Positions 52,187-61,015 of a stretch of DNA of 64,000 nucleotides are shown one piece after another. The DNA comes from Ruminiclostridium sufflavum DSM 19573 (GTDB taxonomy: Bacteria; Bacillota; Clostridia; Acetivibrionales; DSM-1351): positions 291,615-355,614 of the forward strand of contig NZ_QKMR01000001.1 of NCBI RefSeq assembly GCF_003208175.1, given 5' to 3'. A program made the position numbers and the translations under genes. The notes beneath the pieces are model-generated. The model searched no databases, was not told the origin of the DNA, and worked only from the letters and a program-made list of their open reading frames with translations. The stretch's first letter is position 1. Each line of letters opens with the position of its first letter.

Positions 52187-52906
52187 TTACCTTAGGGCTA
52201 CCTTGTATTTATACATATCGCCCCTTATAATACTCATGCAATACTCAATTACCTTGCCCTGAGATTTAGTAGTTCTCTCCAGCATTAAGGCAGCGGAGTG
52301 ATTCTTTACTTTCAGATACAAAGAAACCTCAGGGTCTGTAAGTACAGCACCAAACGTTTCATCAGCTTCATCTGGCACCACACCGCAGATATCCTTAAAT
52401 GAATTGTATAATCCATACCTTTCCACATAATCTCTTGTAAGCTGCTTAGCAACATCACACGGAATATACGATGTTTCTACGGCAAACGGTTCCTTGTTAG
52501 CCAGTCTAAGCCGCTTGATAGAAAACACATCGCTGCCCTGGTCTATGCTCAAAATTTGTGATATAGACTCATTACTCTCAAGAATCTGAAAATAAATAAT
52601 ATTAGTACTTGGTATTGCACCCAGCTTGCGTATCTCTTCACTGAAGCTGTAAAACCCATCAAGACGCTGTTCATATTTCAGCGTTGCAACGTATGTGCCT
52701 TTGCCCTGCTTCCTATGAACATAGCCTTCATTCTCTAATTCCTTGAGGGCTTGCCTTACTGTCATCCTACTTATATTAAACATTTCACATAATTCTCTCT
52801 CAGTGGGAATCTTCATGCCAACAGGCCATTCATCAGTCTTTATTTTATTTATTATTATATCCTTCAACTGATAATAGAGTGAAATAGGAGACTTCTCATC
52901 CAACAT
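52187..52906 (-). CDS. GntR-family regulator, HutC/UTRA subfamily
   Basis: 239 aa. N-terminal winged HTH (1-70): PISLYYQLKDIIINKIK, PTERELCEMFNISRMTVRQA and GYVHRKQGKGTYVA. The C-terminal UTRA ligand-binding domain (about 95-235) has SVFSIKRLRLANKEPFAVET-like strands and a final AALMLERTTKSQGKVIEYCM. These regulators bind phosphorylated sugars and repress catabolic operons. Located within the operon it probably controls; the likely operator is at 59706-59717. Confidence 0.92.
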   Translation of the reverse strand: MLDEKSPISLYYQLKDIIINKIKTDEWPVGMKIPTERELCEMFNISRMTVRQALKELENEGYVHRKQGKGTYVATLKYEQRLDGFYSFSEEIRKLGAIPSTNIIYFQILESNESISQILSIDQGSDVFSIKRLRLANKEPFAVETSYIPCDVAKQLTRDYVERYGLYNSFKDICGVVPDEADETFGAVLTDPEVSLYLKVKNHSAALMLERTTKSQGKVIEYCMSIIRGDMYKYKVALR

Positions 52907-53009
52907 AAAACCACCTCTTTAGAATTATAATATATCATTTAATACAATTATACAATTATTAAAGAAATGATGAGTCAATTCACTTCTGCCTAAGGTTACT
53001 TATTTCATA

Positions 53010-53963
53010 TTACACTTTAATGCTTAGGCCGTATTTTCCCTCAGCAGCAAAGATGATATCCTTTATCAAGGCCTGTCCTTTAATTCCTCCCTGCACCCGC
53101 ACACTATAGCTTCCACAAATACAAGCCACCTTGAGACAATCCTCAATGCTGTATCCTCTGAGCAGGCTGTAAATAAACCCGCCGTCAAAGCTGTCTCCGG
53201 CTCCGATTGTATCAATGACCGGCATATTCAAGGAGTCGGCATCGTATCTTTTACCTTCATAGTATACTGAAGCGCCTGCCTTTCCCCTTTTTACCGCAAT
53301 TACCGGTATTATATCCTTGATTTTGTCTATGGCTTTATCAACGGTATTCTTTTGAGTTATAGCCATTAATTCATTTTCATTTGGCAAAAATACGTCTATC
53401 TTGGGAAGTATATCCCATAATCCGCTGTCCCAATTCCCTTCAGGATCCCAATTCGTATCAAGGCTCACAGTTGTTCCATTTTCTTTCAGTCTGTCTATAA
53501 GAAAGGGATAGTGTTTTTGTAATCCGGTCATAAGAAAATAACTGCCAATATGGAAATGCCTTGTGTTTAAATAGAGCCTTTCATCAAAGTCATCAATACC
53601 GGCTGCGGAAATAGTCCCATTGTATGTTAGCATTCCTCTGTCCACAATCTTGTTCAATACTACTGTAAGCCCTGTTTTAATATCTTCATTCCCTTTAAGA
53701 TACTGAGTTGAAACATTCAGGCTTTCCAGAGTACTCTTTATAATGCCGCTCAGCTCATCACTGCCAAGCTTCCCTAATACCGCAGTTCTAAGTCCGAGCT
53801 TTGCAATCTGGCTTGCAAAAATGCAACATGACCCTCCCATTTCAATAGAATAGTCTTTTATTATTTTCTCCTTCTGCCCGAATTCCGGCATCATATCTCT
53901 ATCTGTAAGCACCAAATCTACACAGGTATCACCAAAAGTAATCACATCATAAGCTTTAGCCAT
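53010..53963 (-). CDS. PfkB-family carbohydrate kinase
   Basis: 317 aa from ATG 53963, preceded by TTTGGAGGTTTCAAT. Ribokinase fold: YDVITFGDTCVDLVL, EMGGSCCIFASQIAKLGLRT, LGKLGSDELSGIIKS, VFLPNENELMAI, VIAVKRGKAGASVYY and the C-terminal signature DTIGAGDSFDGGFIYSLL with the catalytic Asp. In this operon it most likely phosphorylates a ketohexose phosphate such as tagatose-6-phosphate or a 2-keto-3-deoxy sugar. Thirty-six bp separate it from the aldolase gene. Confidence 0.92.
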   Translation of the reverse strand: MAKAYDVITFGDTCVDLVLTDRDMMPEFGQKEKIIKDYSIEMGGSCCIFASQIAKLGLRTAVLGKLGSDELSGIIKSTLESLNVSTQYLKGNEDIKTGLTVVLNKIVDRGMLTYNGTISAAGIDDFDERLYLNTRHFHIGSYFLMTGLQKHYPFLIDRLKENGTTVSLDTNWDPEGNWDSGLWDILPKIDVFLPNENELMAITQKNTVDKAIDKIKDIIPVIAVKRGKAGASVYYEGKRYDADSLNMPVIDTIGAGDSFDGGFIYSLLRGYSIEDCLKVACICGSYSVRVQGGIKGQALIKDIIFAAEGKYGLSIKV

Positions 53964-53999
53964 ATTGAAACCTCCAAAATTTAATTGCACTTTTGCCTG

Positions 54000-55310
54000 T
54001 CAACCGGCTACTACTGCAAAATAATAATCTTCAAGTATCTCTCCAATTTTGTCCTTTATTAAGGCCTCCGGGTCATTTCTAAGTTTATTGTCCCTTACCT
54101 TCCTATACTGTATAGGCATATACTGACTAAGCAAAGGCAGGGGGATATCCTTTATCTTTAGATTATTTATAAGCTTTTGTGTTGCTTCAAGAACCTTGGA
54201 TGAAGGCAGATAATACCGGCATCTATCGGAAAAGCTGAACATCCTGTCCAGAATTACCTGTTCATCACTGCCATTGTAATAACTATTCCAATATATCGGC
54301 TGCTCCACCATAACAGCTTCAAGTACCGCAGAAAATTTCGAGAGCTCTATTTCATTGTTGTTTCTATACATTACCTCTTCAATCATATTAAGCTCGAATA
54401 ACGCTTCTCTAAGTGCAAATGTTAATGCCGGTCCGACTTTAAGTATTGCAATACCATCCTCAACCATTTGCTTTAATGAATAAGGGCTTTGGTAATCGGT
54501 AGAATGTCCTTCAAAAATAATATTTTTATGCATTTTAAGCCTTTTAGTCAGATTCTCAGCAGCAGCATGATTATATTTCTGTATAAAATCGTTGCCGAAC
54601 TCCACCCCCGGCTGGACAACTACCGCAATCACATTATCCCAGCAATTATTGATATCTGCTTTATTGAAGGCCTCTCTATATGAATTCAGAGTCTCTTCAA
54701 AATCCTCAGCAGATGTGACACTGATACTGTCTTCATGCTCCATGCTCCCTCCTGGAATCGGCACCTCGCTTCCAATAATATAAACAGGAGCAACAGCCTC
54801 CGGGTGGTTAGCCTTGTAGCTCAGAAATTCATCTTCGGCAGCTTTGCATATTGCCGCTCCCCTTTCAGCAATATATACCGGGCTTAGCCTTTTATCCCTG
54901 TCATCACTGAGAAGCCTCATGCTTGTATCAATATGTATCTTTGTGAAACCTGCATTGATTAATTCTCTCACAAGCTCACACGATTTTGCCATAGCTGTCT
55001 CTGTCTCTTCATCCTTCCACACAAGCGGACCAATGTGGTCTCCTCCCAGAATAATCATGTCCTGTGGAAAATCACTTGCCTTTGCTATATCATATACGAA
55101 ATTTCTGAAATCTATTGGTTTCATTCCGGTATAACCGCCATACTGATTCACTTGATTTGCAGTCGCTTCGATTAATAAAAAGGAGTTATAATAAATTGCC
55201 TTATCCATGGCAGCCTCAATAACATACCTGTTTGCACTGCATACCGAACATATCCCTCTTGGAATGCCTTTATTCTGTAAATATACTATTCTTTTAAGCG
55301 GGTGCAGCAT
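54000..55310 (-). CDS. Tagatose-bisphosphate aldolase non-catalytic subunit homolog (GatZ/KbaZ)
   Basis: 436 aa TIM barrel. Diagnostic sequence: GIPRGICSVCSANRYVIEAA, LIEATANQVNQYGGYTGM, FPQDMIILGGDHIGPLVW, KIHIDTSMRLLSDD, IIGSEVPIPGG, FEGHSTDYQSPYSL and ILKVGPALTFALREALFEL. In E. coli GatZ stabilises the catalytic subunit GatY for cleavage of tagatose-1,6-bisphosphate. No GatY-like gene is in this window. ATG 55310 is preferred to 55316 because GGAGG lies 9 bp upstream of it. Neighbouring kinase and SIS isomerase fit a galactosamine or galactitol route. Confidence 0.88.
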   Translation of the reverse strand: MLHPLKRIVYLQNKGIPRGICSVCSANRYVIEAAMDKAIYYNSFLLIEATANQVNQYGGYTGMKPIDFRNFVYDIAKASDFPQDMIILGGDHIGPLVWKDEETETAMAKSCELVRELINAGFTKIHIDTSMRLLSDDRDKRLSPVYIAERGAAICKAAEDEFLSYKANHPEAVAPVYIIGSEVPIPGGSMEHEDSISVTSAEDFEETLNSYREAFNKADINNCWDNVIAVVVQPGVEFGNDFIQKYNHAAAENLTKRLKMHKNIIFEGHSTDYQSPYSLKQMVEDGIAILKVGPALTFALREALFELNMIEEVMYRNNNEIELSKFSAVLEAVMVEQPIYWNSYYNGSDEQVILDRMFSFSDRCRYYLPSSKVLEATQKLINNLKIKDIPLPLLSQYMPIQYRKVRDNKLRNDPEALIKDKIGEILEDYYFAVVAG

Positions 55311-55332
55311 TATCATTCACCTCCAAAATATA

Positions 55333-56370
55333 TTATAGTTTAATCCACGGGTTAAGCCCTTCAGGTCTATCCGGATTGATACCTTCCGCCAATGCTTTGT
55401 GAAGAGTGAGCATCTGAGGCACCAATATAAAAGGGATACCATTTACAGCATAATTTTTGAATGCCGGCAGCTCAACCCCATAATCACCATAAGAAGCAGC
55501 TTCAATTCCATTGCCTACTGTAATGACTGTACAGCCCTTGGCTTTTAAATCATATATAATATCCTCCTGATACTTTCTTCCATACGGAGTAAGTGCTATT
55601 ATAACCAAGGTTTTTTCATTTATAATCACCATAGGTCCATGCCTGACATCCAGAATATGATAATAGTTTGATTGTCTCTGACATATCTCCTTAAATGCCA
55701 GCGCACCTTCTTCAGCAATGCCTTCAAGCTCTGCATCAGCCAGTACTACTGCATTTTCCCATTTTCCTTCACCCAATCGTTTAATATCAGGCATTATGTT
55801 ATTAAGTAAATCGTCTCCTATTTCTATCGCCTTGCCAATCTCCTCAATCAGGTATGTATCGCCGGTAATAATAGCTATCAGCATTAAGTTTGCCGTATAC
55901 AGATTTGTAACTGTTCTTGTCTGGCAAATGCTTTCATCAAAAGCCCATGGCAGTGCCAGATTAACATCTGACAGCTTTGATAATTCTGAATGCTCTACGG
56001 CACAGATACTTATACTTTTCAGTCCAAGCTTTTGCTTCGCTGTTTTTACAGCCAGCAGAACTTCGGACGTACTGCCGGATCTGGAAGGTATAATTATCAG
56101 TGAATTCCTTATCATATTTTCGTAGAATTCGAAATTCATCATCAGATCTCCGGCTGCAATAACATTAGTATCAATATCCAGCCTTAATTTGGCACTAAGG
56201 GCGGTTGATTTGCACAAGCTCAAGCTTGACCCGCTTCCTATGAAGGTAATCCTTTTAGGGCTGCATTCCTTATAGAAGCCTGAAATATTATCCTGTCTTT
56301 CAAGCAGATATTTATATGTTTTATATAACGCACTATATTGTGTAAGAATTTCATTTTCAGCTTTGTACAT
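55333..56370 (-). CDS. SIS-domain sugar isomerase/deaminase (AgaS-like)
   Basis: 345 aa with two SIS phosphosugar-binding domains: KRITFIGSGSSLSLCKSTAL and NSLIIIPSRSGSTSEVLLAV in the first, AVVLADAELEGIAEEGALAF and VRHGPMVIINEKTLVIIAL in the second. ATG lies 50 bp after the ABC permease gene. AgaS proteins convert galactosamine-6-phosphate to tagatose-6-phosphate; GlmS- or FrlB-like alternatives cannot be excluded by eye. Its place beside GatZ-like and PfkB genes favours an aminosugar/tagatose route. Confidence 0.85.
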   Translation of the reverse strand: MYKAENEILTQYSALYKTYKYLLERQDNISGFYKECSPKRITFIGSGSSLSLCKSTALSAKLRLDIDTNVIAAGDLMMNFEFYENMIRNSLIIIPSRSGSTSEVLLAVKTAKQKLGLKSISICAVEHSELSKLSDVNLALPWAFDESICQTRTVTNLYTANLMLIAIITGDTYLIEEIGKAIEIGDDLLNNIMPDIKRLGEGKWENAVVLADAELEGIAEEGALAFKEICQRQSNYYHILDVRHGPMVIINEKTLVIIALTPYGRKYQEDIIYDLKAKGCTVITVGNGIEAASYGDYGVELPAFKNYAVNGIPFILVPQMLTLHKALAEGINPDRPEGLNPWIKL

Positions 56371-56420
56371 TTTGAGTCCTCCGAGTATTTTGATAGTTAT
56401 TAATTTTTAATACATCTGTA

Positions 56421-57269
56421 CTACTCCTTTACCGCTCCAGACAACAAGCCCTGCACCAGATATCTTTGTCCGAAGATATATACCAGCAGCATGGGAATCG
56501 TAGCTATTGACAGACCAGCCATTATAACCGGTACATTTAATGTGTATCTGCTTTTGAATAATGTAAGCCCTACTATTATTGTTCTCATACTCTCATCTTG
56601 CAGGAAAACCAAGGCAATCAGCAATTCATTCCAAACCCAGACTATATTTACAATGCTGGCTGTAATTAATGCAGATTTGGAAAGTGGAATAATTATTTTA
56701 TAGAAAGTTTGAAACTGTGTGGCTCCATCTATAAATGCAGCTTCTGTAAGAGATTTAGGTACATTTGCAAAAAAGTTTTTTAACAGGAATATCGTAAATG
56801 GTACCATTATTCCTGAATATATAAGGATTACAGATGCCCTTGTGTTTACAAGATTTAACACAGCCATAACTTTGTATAATGGAATAAGCATTATGATTGG
56901 CGGTATGGACATCAAGGGAATCATCATATTAAATATAGTCTTACTGCCTTTAAAATCCATTCTGGCAAATGCGAAAGCCGCCAGACATGAAAACAGGGTT
57001 GTTATAACAATTGATGCTAGCATAAGAAATATACTATTGCCAAACCACGAAACAAAATTCTTTCCTGCAAAGGCATCTAAAAATGATTGCACAGTAAAAG
57101 GAGCCGGCAGTCCAATAGGGTTTTTTATAAAATCCGGTCTGGATTTAAATGAATTTATAAACATAAAGTATATCGGAAATAATATCAGCAAGGTCATGAC
57201 AAGCATAAATACCTGAGAGATTGCCTTGTATATTAAGGAATTGCCTTTCGCACTATGAATTGTTTTCAT
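56421..57269 (-). CDS. Carbohydrate ABC transporter permease, MalG family
   Basis: 282 aa with six transmembrane segments. The EAA loop is LTEAAFIDGATQFQTFYKII (the ATPase contact), and the last part VIMAGLSIATIPMLLVYIFG and YLVQGLLSGAVKE is typical of the MalG end. CUT1 class. Overlaps the preceding permease gene by 4 bp, and GGAGGATTTTCA precedes its ATG. Pairs with the MalF-like protein; their ATPase is not encoded here and is probably a shared MsiK-type subunit. Confidence 0.93.
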   Translation of the reverse strand: MKTIHSAKGNSLIYKAISQVFMLVMTLLILFPIYFMFINSFKSRPDFIKNPIGLPAPFTVQSFLDAFAGKNFVSWFGNSIFLMLASIVITTLFSCLAAFAFARMDFKGSKTIFNMMIPLMSIPPIIMLIPLYKVMAVLNLVNTRASVILIYSGIMVPFTIFLLKNFFANVPKSLTEAAFIDGATQFQTFYKIIIPLSKSALITASIVNIVWVWNELLIALVFLQDESMRTIIVGLTLFKSRYTLNVPVIMAGLSIATIPMLLVYIFGQRYLVQGLLSGAVKE

Positions 57270-58144
57270 TGAAAATCCTCCAGCCTTTTTCTAATAATAC
57301 TCTCTGCAGCTATTATACAGATAGCAAATATTAAAACAATAACACCCGCTGCTTCTCCCATATTGACTAATGAGCCGGCGAAAGCCTTCTGATAAATAAA
57401 ATACTCCATTACATAGGTGCTGTTTACCGGTCCGCCTCCAGTCATTACAAATACAAAATCAAAAACCCAGCTAAGCATATTAATAATGTTTATAATGATA
57501 AAGAACTCAATAGTCGTAGCAAGCTGCGGCAACGTAACATGAATCAGCTTCTTCCACCAGCCGGCTCCATCTACGGTTGCCGCCTCATAAAGAACTGGCG
57601 GTACAGAGCCCAGCCTTGCCAGAAATAAAACTACGCCAAAGCCTATCTGTTTCCATACAACAACAGCTACAATCGACCATATCGCAAGCTTCGGAGTGCC
57701 AAGCCAATCCTTGACCAGACTCTCACAGCCAATACTCGCCAGCAAGGTATTCAAAACACCTTTATATTGCAAAATATATGAAAACACTATTCCTACTACT
57801 GGAATCGCCAATATGTATGGTGTGAAGATAATTGATTGATAAAAATGCCAGCCCAGAATTTTATCATATAGCAGTGCTGCAATAAGAATGGCAAACACCG
57901 TAATAAAAGGTATACTCGCAAACAGGCGCAAATTATTCAGAATAGATGTCCAAAACAGGTCATCCTTAAAAATCATAATATAGTTATTAATTCCAAACCA
58001 TACTTCCTTACCCCCGACCGTAGTAAAGAAGCTGTTTACAATTATATTAACAACAGGAAAAACAATTATCAAGGTTACAATAAGTATGGCAGGCATTATA
58101 TATAAGTAAGGAACCACCAGCCCTAACCTATTCTTATATTTCAT
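57266..58144 (-). CDS. Carbohydrate ABC transporter permease, MalF family
   Basis: 292 aa, six transmembrane segments. N-terminal YLYIMPAILIVTLIIVFPVV; EAA-type loop LYEAATVDGAGWWKKLIHVT and LPQLATTIEFFIIINIINML. CUT1 heterodimer partner of the next gene. 74 bp separate it from the binding-protein gene. Confidence 0.93.
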   Translation of the reverse strand: MKYKNRLGLVVPYLYIMPAILIVTLIIVFPVVNIIVNSFFTTVGGKEVWFGINNYIMIFKDDLFWTSILNNLRLFASIPFITVFAILIAALLYDKILGWHFYQSIIFTPYILAIPVVGIVFSYILQYKGVLNTLLASIGCESLVKDWLGTPKLAIWSIVAVVVWKQIGFGVVLFLARLGSVPPVLYEAATVDGAGWWKKLIHVTLPQLATTIEFFIIINIINMLSWVFDFVFVMTGGGPVNSTYVMEYFIYQKAFAGSLVNMGEAAGVIVLIFAICIIAAESIIRKRLEDFQ

Positions 58145-58218
58145 TGAATAGTCCTCCTTTTAGAACCATTGTTAGGGGAATGCTCCCCTAACAATATTAA
58201 TCAGATTAACTACTAATT

Positions 58219-59565
58219 TTATTCAAGTACCTTCCACTTTTCAAATGCGGTAAGCAGCTCCGGATTTTGGTTCTTCCACTTCTTAAGGGCATCCTGAAAT
58301 TCTTTTGCTGCCTCCTCTGGCGCCAAATCCACCGCAAACAGCTTCTGTACTATTGGATTGACTCCTGATGATTCAAATCCGAATGGATAAAAATATTGAT
58401 ACCAGAATTCCGGATTTCCCTTTGACCATGCCATAATTTGCTTATCTACTTCCGTATTAAGCCACTCATCCTTAAAGCGTTTATCAGGAGTAACTGCGCC
58501 TGCCTCTTGATACATAAGCTTCATCATATCTTCTGTATGAAGAAATTTTAAGAACTTAGCTGCTTCTTCCTTATTTTTTGAAAAGGAGGTTATAGCCAGT
58601 ACCTGACTTGGTATACCTACGCTGTCAGCCATTTTCCCTTCCCCGAAGGAAGGTGTTCTCATAATGCCAATCTTATCCGCCCCCTCTTTTCTCTCCAATT
58701 GTGCCAGATAAGGTTCTGCGTTTATTGTCATTGCTGCTTCACCGGAATCAAACAGCTGCTGGCCCTGATATAAATCAAGTGACATAATATCAGTATTGAA
58801 ATAACCTTTGTCTTTCATTTCCTTGAGTTTTGTTATCCATTCATAATTTTCCGGATCAGTGTAGCTTTTATTGTCGGAGCCTTTTATTAAGTCTACCAAT
58901 TCCTGTTTGGTATTCATATTTTGCTGACCCAATAAACTAATTATCCATCCGCCAAAATATCCATCCTTAAGACCCATTCCTATAGGTGTAATTCCTGCTT
59001 TTTTAAGGGCTTCACATGTAGTCATAAATTCTTCCCATGTACGCGGAGGATTGTTTGCATCCAGCCCTGCTTTAGCAAATAGTTCCTTATTGTATCCCCA
59101 TACACTTCCATACTGATAAAATGGCATACACCACTGTTTTCCGTCCCAGTATGTTTCAGATCTCTGAGCAAGAGGCAGATTATCAATGTCCTCCTTACTC
59201 CAATAATCGCTCAATGGAGCTACATTTCCCATCCATACATCTTCAAGAGCCTGTGTGCCTCCCCAGAAATACTGGATGTCTGGCCCCTGTTTTGCCTTAG
59301 CCGCTGAACGAAAAGCCGAATATAAGGTGTCACTCTCCTGAAGAACCGCATCAACCTTTATATTTGTATTTTCTTTCATATATACTTCAGCAGCCTTGTC
59401 TATAAAACTTTTCATACCCGGAGCTTCCTGCTCCCCCCAATACCAAATTTTCAAAGTTGTCTGACCGTTCTTGCTTGAAATTTGGTTATCGTCTGAATTT
59501 CCTCCACAGGCAGTAGAACTAACAGCAGTCATTAAAACTAACAGCAGAACTAATAACTTACGCAT
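58219..59565 (-). CDS. Carbohydrate ABC transporter substrate-binding lipoprotein (family 1)
   Basis: 448 aa. Lipoprotein signal peptide (MRKLLVLLLVLMTAVSSTAC, lipidated Cys at about 20). SBP_bac_1 fold: TTLKIWYWGEQEAPGMKSFI, PDIQYFWGGTQALED, GSVWGYNKELFAKAGLDANN, PRTWEEFMTTCEALKKAGIT, SGEAAMTINAEPYLAQ and KNKEEAAKFLKFLHT. It captures an oligosaccharide or amino sugar for the MalFG-like permease. First gene of the operon; promoter at 59717-59745. Confidence 0.93.
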   Translation of the reverse strand: MRKLLVLLLVLMTAVSSTACGGNSDDNQISSKNGQTTLKIWYWGEQEAPGMKSFIDKAAEVYMKENTNIKVDAVLQESDTLYSAFRSAAKAKQGPDIQYFWGGTQALEDVWMGNVAPLSDYWSKEDIDNLPLAQRSETYWDGKQWCMPFYQYGSVWGYNKELFAKAGLDANNPPRTWEEFMTTCEALKKAGITPIGMGLKDGYFGGWIISLLGQQNMNTKQELVDLIKGSDNKSYTDPENYEWITKLKEMKDKGYFNTDIMSLDLYQGQQLFDSGEAAMTINAEPYLAQLERKEGADKIGIMRTPSFGEGKMADSVGIPSQVLAITSFSKNKEEAAKFLKFLHTEDMMKLMYQEAGAVTPDKRFKDEWLNTEVDKQIMAWSKGNPEFWYQYFYPFGFESSGVNPIVQKLFAVDLAPEEAAKEFQDALKKWKNQNPELLTAFEKWKVLE

Positions 59566-59705
59566 AATTAAAGGTCTCCTTTATATATATTTTTTTGAAG
59601 TATTACCCTAATATGTAGCTGCATATCACTTAAAGAATAGTTCTATTAACAAACCTCCTTTACATGTTTTTGAAAATTGACGCTTATAAAGCCTTAATGG
59701 ATATA

Positions 59706-59717
59706 TTGTTATAACCA
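59706..59717 (-). promoter_or_regulatory. Candidate GntR/HutC operator
   Basis: TTGTTATAACCA has a perfect GTTATAAC centre and near-symmetric flanks, resembling UTRA-regulator sites of the type TGGTnTAnACCA. It abuts the -10 of the operon promoter, so binding would block transcription. Confidence 0.45.
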
Positions 59718-59745
59718 TTATACTTGTGTTATATTTTCTTTGCAA
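59717..59745 (-). promoter_or_regulatory. Promoter of the sugar operon
   Basis: On the minus strand: TTGCAA (59740-59745), 17-bp spacer, perfect TATAAT (59717-59722), about 150 bp before the binding-protein gene. Confidence 0.65.
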
Positions 59746-59920
59746 CTTTTATTATTACTTTATATGTTGAATATCCATCTGAATCAAGCACCGGCTTCTC
59801 CTTTCTCTGATTTGCTACATATTACGCCATTTTTCAACAGCATTAATAGAAACAACTTATGCAAACGTGATATTTAGGTATATTTTAATGTCGATATTAA
59901 ATGCCAGATACTGTCTCAAG

Positions 59921-60101
59921 TTATACTGTGATACCACGGCCTTCCATTTTTTCGAACTCAATATTTTCAGCCGGTTGATATCCCCCTTCATTCCATCCAA
60001 CGTCTTGTTTTCTTTTGCTTGTCGCGCATCACAGATGATGACAGCAATAAAGCATTGTCAATTAACCCGCCTCCAGCTTTACCTTTCCCCTGCGCATCCA
60101 T
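59921..60101 (-). pseudogene. Possible decayed coding fragment
   Basis: Minus-strand frames give protein-like pieces: MDAQGKGKAGGGLIDNALLL and SSSVMRDKQKK in one frame, then, after a frame change, DVGWNEGGYQPAENIEFEKM and EGRGITV before a stop. The junction and lack of a ribosome site suggest a frameshifted remnant. I do not recognise the parent gene. Chance coding cannot be excluded. Confidence 0.3.
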
Positions 60102-60517
60102 GATTATACCAGAGCATTTAAAAAAATTATCCTTCAGCGTACTATCGCATCATCACCTTTGTATTTTTATAAAAATGGCATTTATAACTTTACGGCAATC
60201 CCAATTTAAAACTGATAAGCTCCGGGTATGTGCTTAATATTACCTATTTTATATTGCATTATTGGGATATGTTGTTATTACAATAATACCATTATAAATT
60301 AAATCTGTATCCTGTTATATCATAATTTATAAAATATTATTGTGGATTCCATAATTACTAGCTTCAATTGCGGTTCAAATTTGCTGCACTCCCGCTAGTC
60401 CGATGCCGGATTAAATATCATACACACCATGTACAGGCATTCCTTTGCCGCTTTACCCTTTACTTCGAAATAAACCGGCTATCATTACAGAGGGCTGGTT
60501 TATTTTTGTTTATAGTA
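60102..60517. other. Non-coding region
   Basis: AT-rich, no gene. A hairpin AAATAAACC/GGTTTATTT (60468-60505), with a T tract on the plus strand, looks like an orphan terminator with no gene upstream. Confidence 0.4.
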
Positions 60518-60546
60518 TTGACAATAGCAGCTTGAACATATATTAT
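60518..60546 (+). promoter_or_regulatory. Promoter of the csoR/P-ATPase operon
   Basis: TTGACA (60518-60523), 17-bp spacer, TATTAT (60541-60546). Confidence 0.75.
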
Positions 60547-60560
60547 CTAAGCATCCCCCA

Positions 60561-60576
60561 TCCCCCCATAGGGGTT
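60561..60576 (+). promoter_or_regulatory. CsoR-type operator
   Basis: TCCCCCCATAGGGGTT: C and G tracts flank an AT centre (CCCC-CATA-GGGG), the hallmark of CsoR/RcnR-family DNA sites. It lies just downstream of the -10, where repressor binding would block initiation. Confidence 0.65.
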
Positions 60577-60598
60577 ATTAGAAGGACTGACTATTTAA

Positions 60599-60675
60599 AA
60601 GTCAATTACTATCGGCCGATATTTTGGTTTTGAGGCTGAAGTCCCTTAAAGTCAAACCCATGGTTTATAGGTTAC
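60599..60675 (+). repeat. Partial copy of dispersed repeat in the csoR leader
   Basis: AAGTCAATTACTATCGGCCG then ATATTTTGGTTTTGAGGCTG and AAGTCCCTTAAAGTCAAACC; compared with the 45274 copy the first inner hairpin is deleted and the GAGGCT hairpin is damaged (GAGGCTGAAGTCCC). Confidence 0.6.
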
Positions 60676-60714
60676 ATCAAGCAGCCTAAATCTATTAATA
60701 TAAGGAGAGTGCAA

Positions 60715-60981
60715 ATGACCCATTGCCAAGATGTAAAAGCAGTGTGTAACAGATTATCCAAGATTGAAGGACATGTTAAAGGTATAAAAAAAATGGTAGA
60801 GGAACGTAAACCCTGCGAGGATATACTTATCCAGATAGCAGCAATAGAAGCCGCTATTCATAAAGTAGGCCAAATTGTTCTGGAAAATCATCTTGAGGGC
60901 TGTGTTATTGATGGTATCAAAGAAGGTAAGGAACAAGAAACTCTTCAAAAACTCAAATCAGCCCTGAATAAATTTATTTAA
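60715..60981 (+). CDS. CsoR-family metal-sensing repressor
   Basis: 88 aa, all-helical DUF156 protein. CNRLSKIEGHVKGIKKMVEE is the conserved N-terminal DNA-binding helix, and the metal ligands Cys34 (RKPCEDIL), His59 and Cys63 (ENHLEGC) reproduce the C-H-C set of Cu(I)-sensing CsoR; the residue before Cys34 is Pro rather than Tyr. ATG 60715 follows AAGGAGAGTGCAA. It controls itself and the downstream ATPase, via the operator at 60561. The ligand may be Cu(I) or another soft metal. Confidence 0.88.
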   Translation: MTHCQDVKAVCNRLSKIEGHVKGIKKMVEERKPCEDILIQIAAIEAAIHKVGQIVLENHLEGCVIDGIKEGKEQETLQKLKSALNKFI

Positions 60982-61015
60982 AGCTTAATAGTTATTATCT
61001 TAGGAGGTCAACGGT

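Noticed and set aside
52965..52995. GAGTCAATTCAC as a further copy of the dispersed repeat
   Set aside because: Only a short imperfect match with no continuation.
60373..60400. GCGGTTCAAATTTGCTG looks like a tRNA T-arm
   Set aside because: No anticodon or D arm and no matching acceptor strand lie upstream; the flanking sequence is AT-rich. At most an attachment-site relic.
60445..60633. 62-codon open frame across the csoR promoter
   Set aside because: It covers the promoter, operator and the start of a repeat copy, and has no ribosome site.
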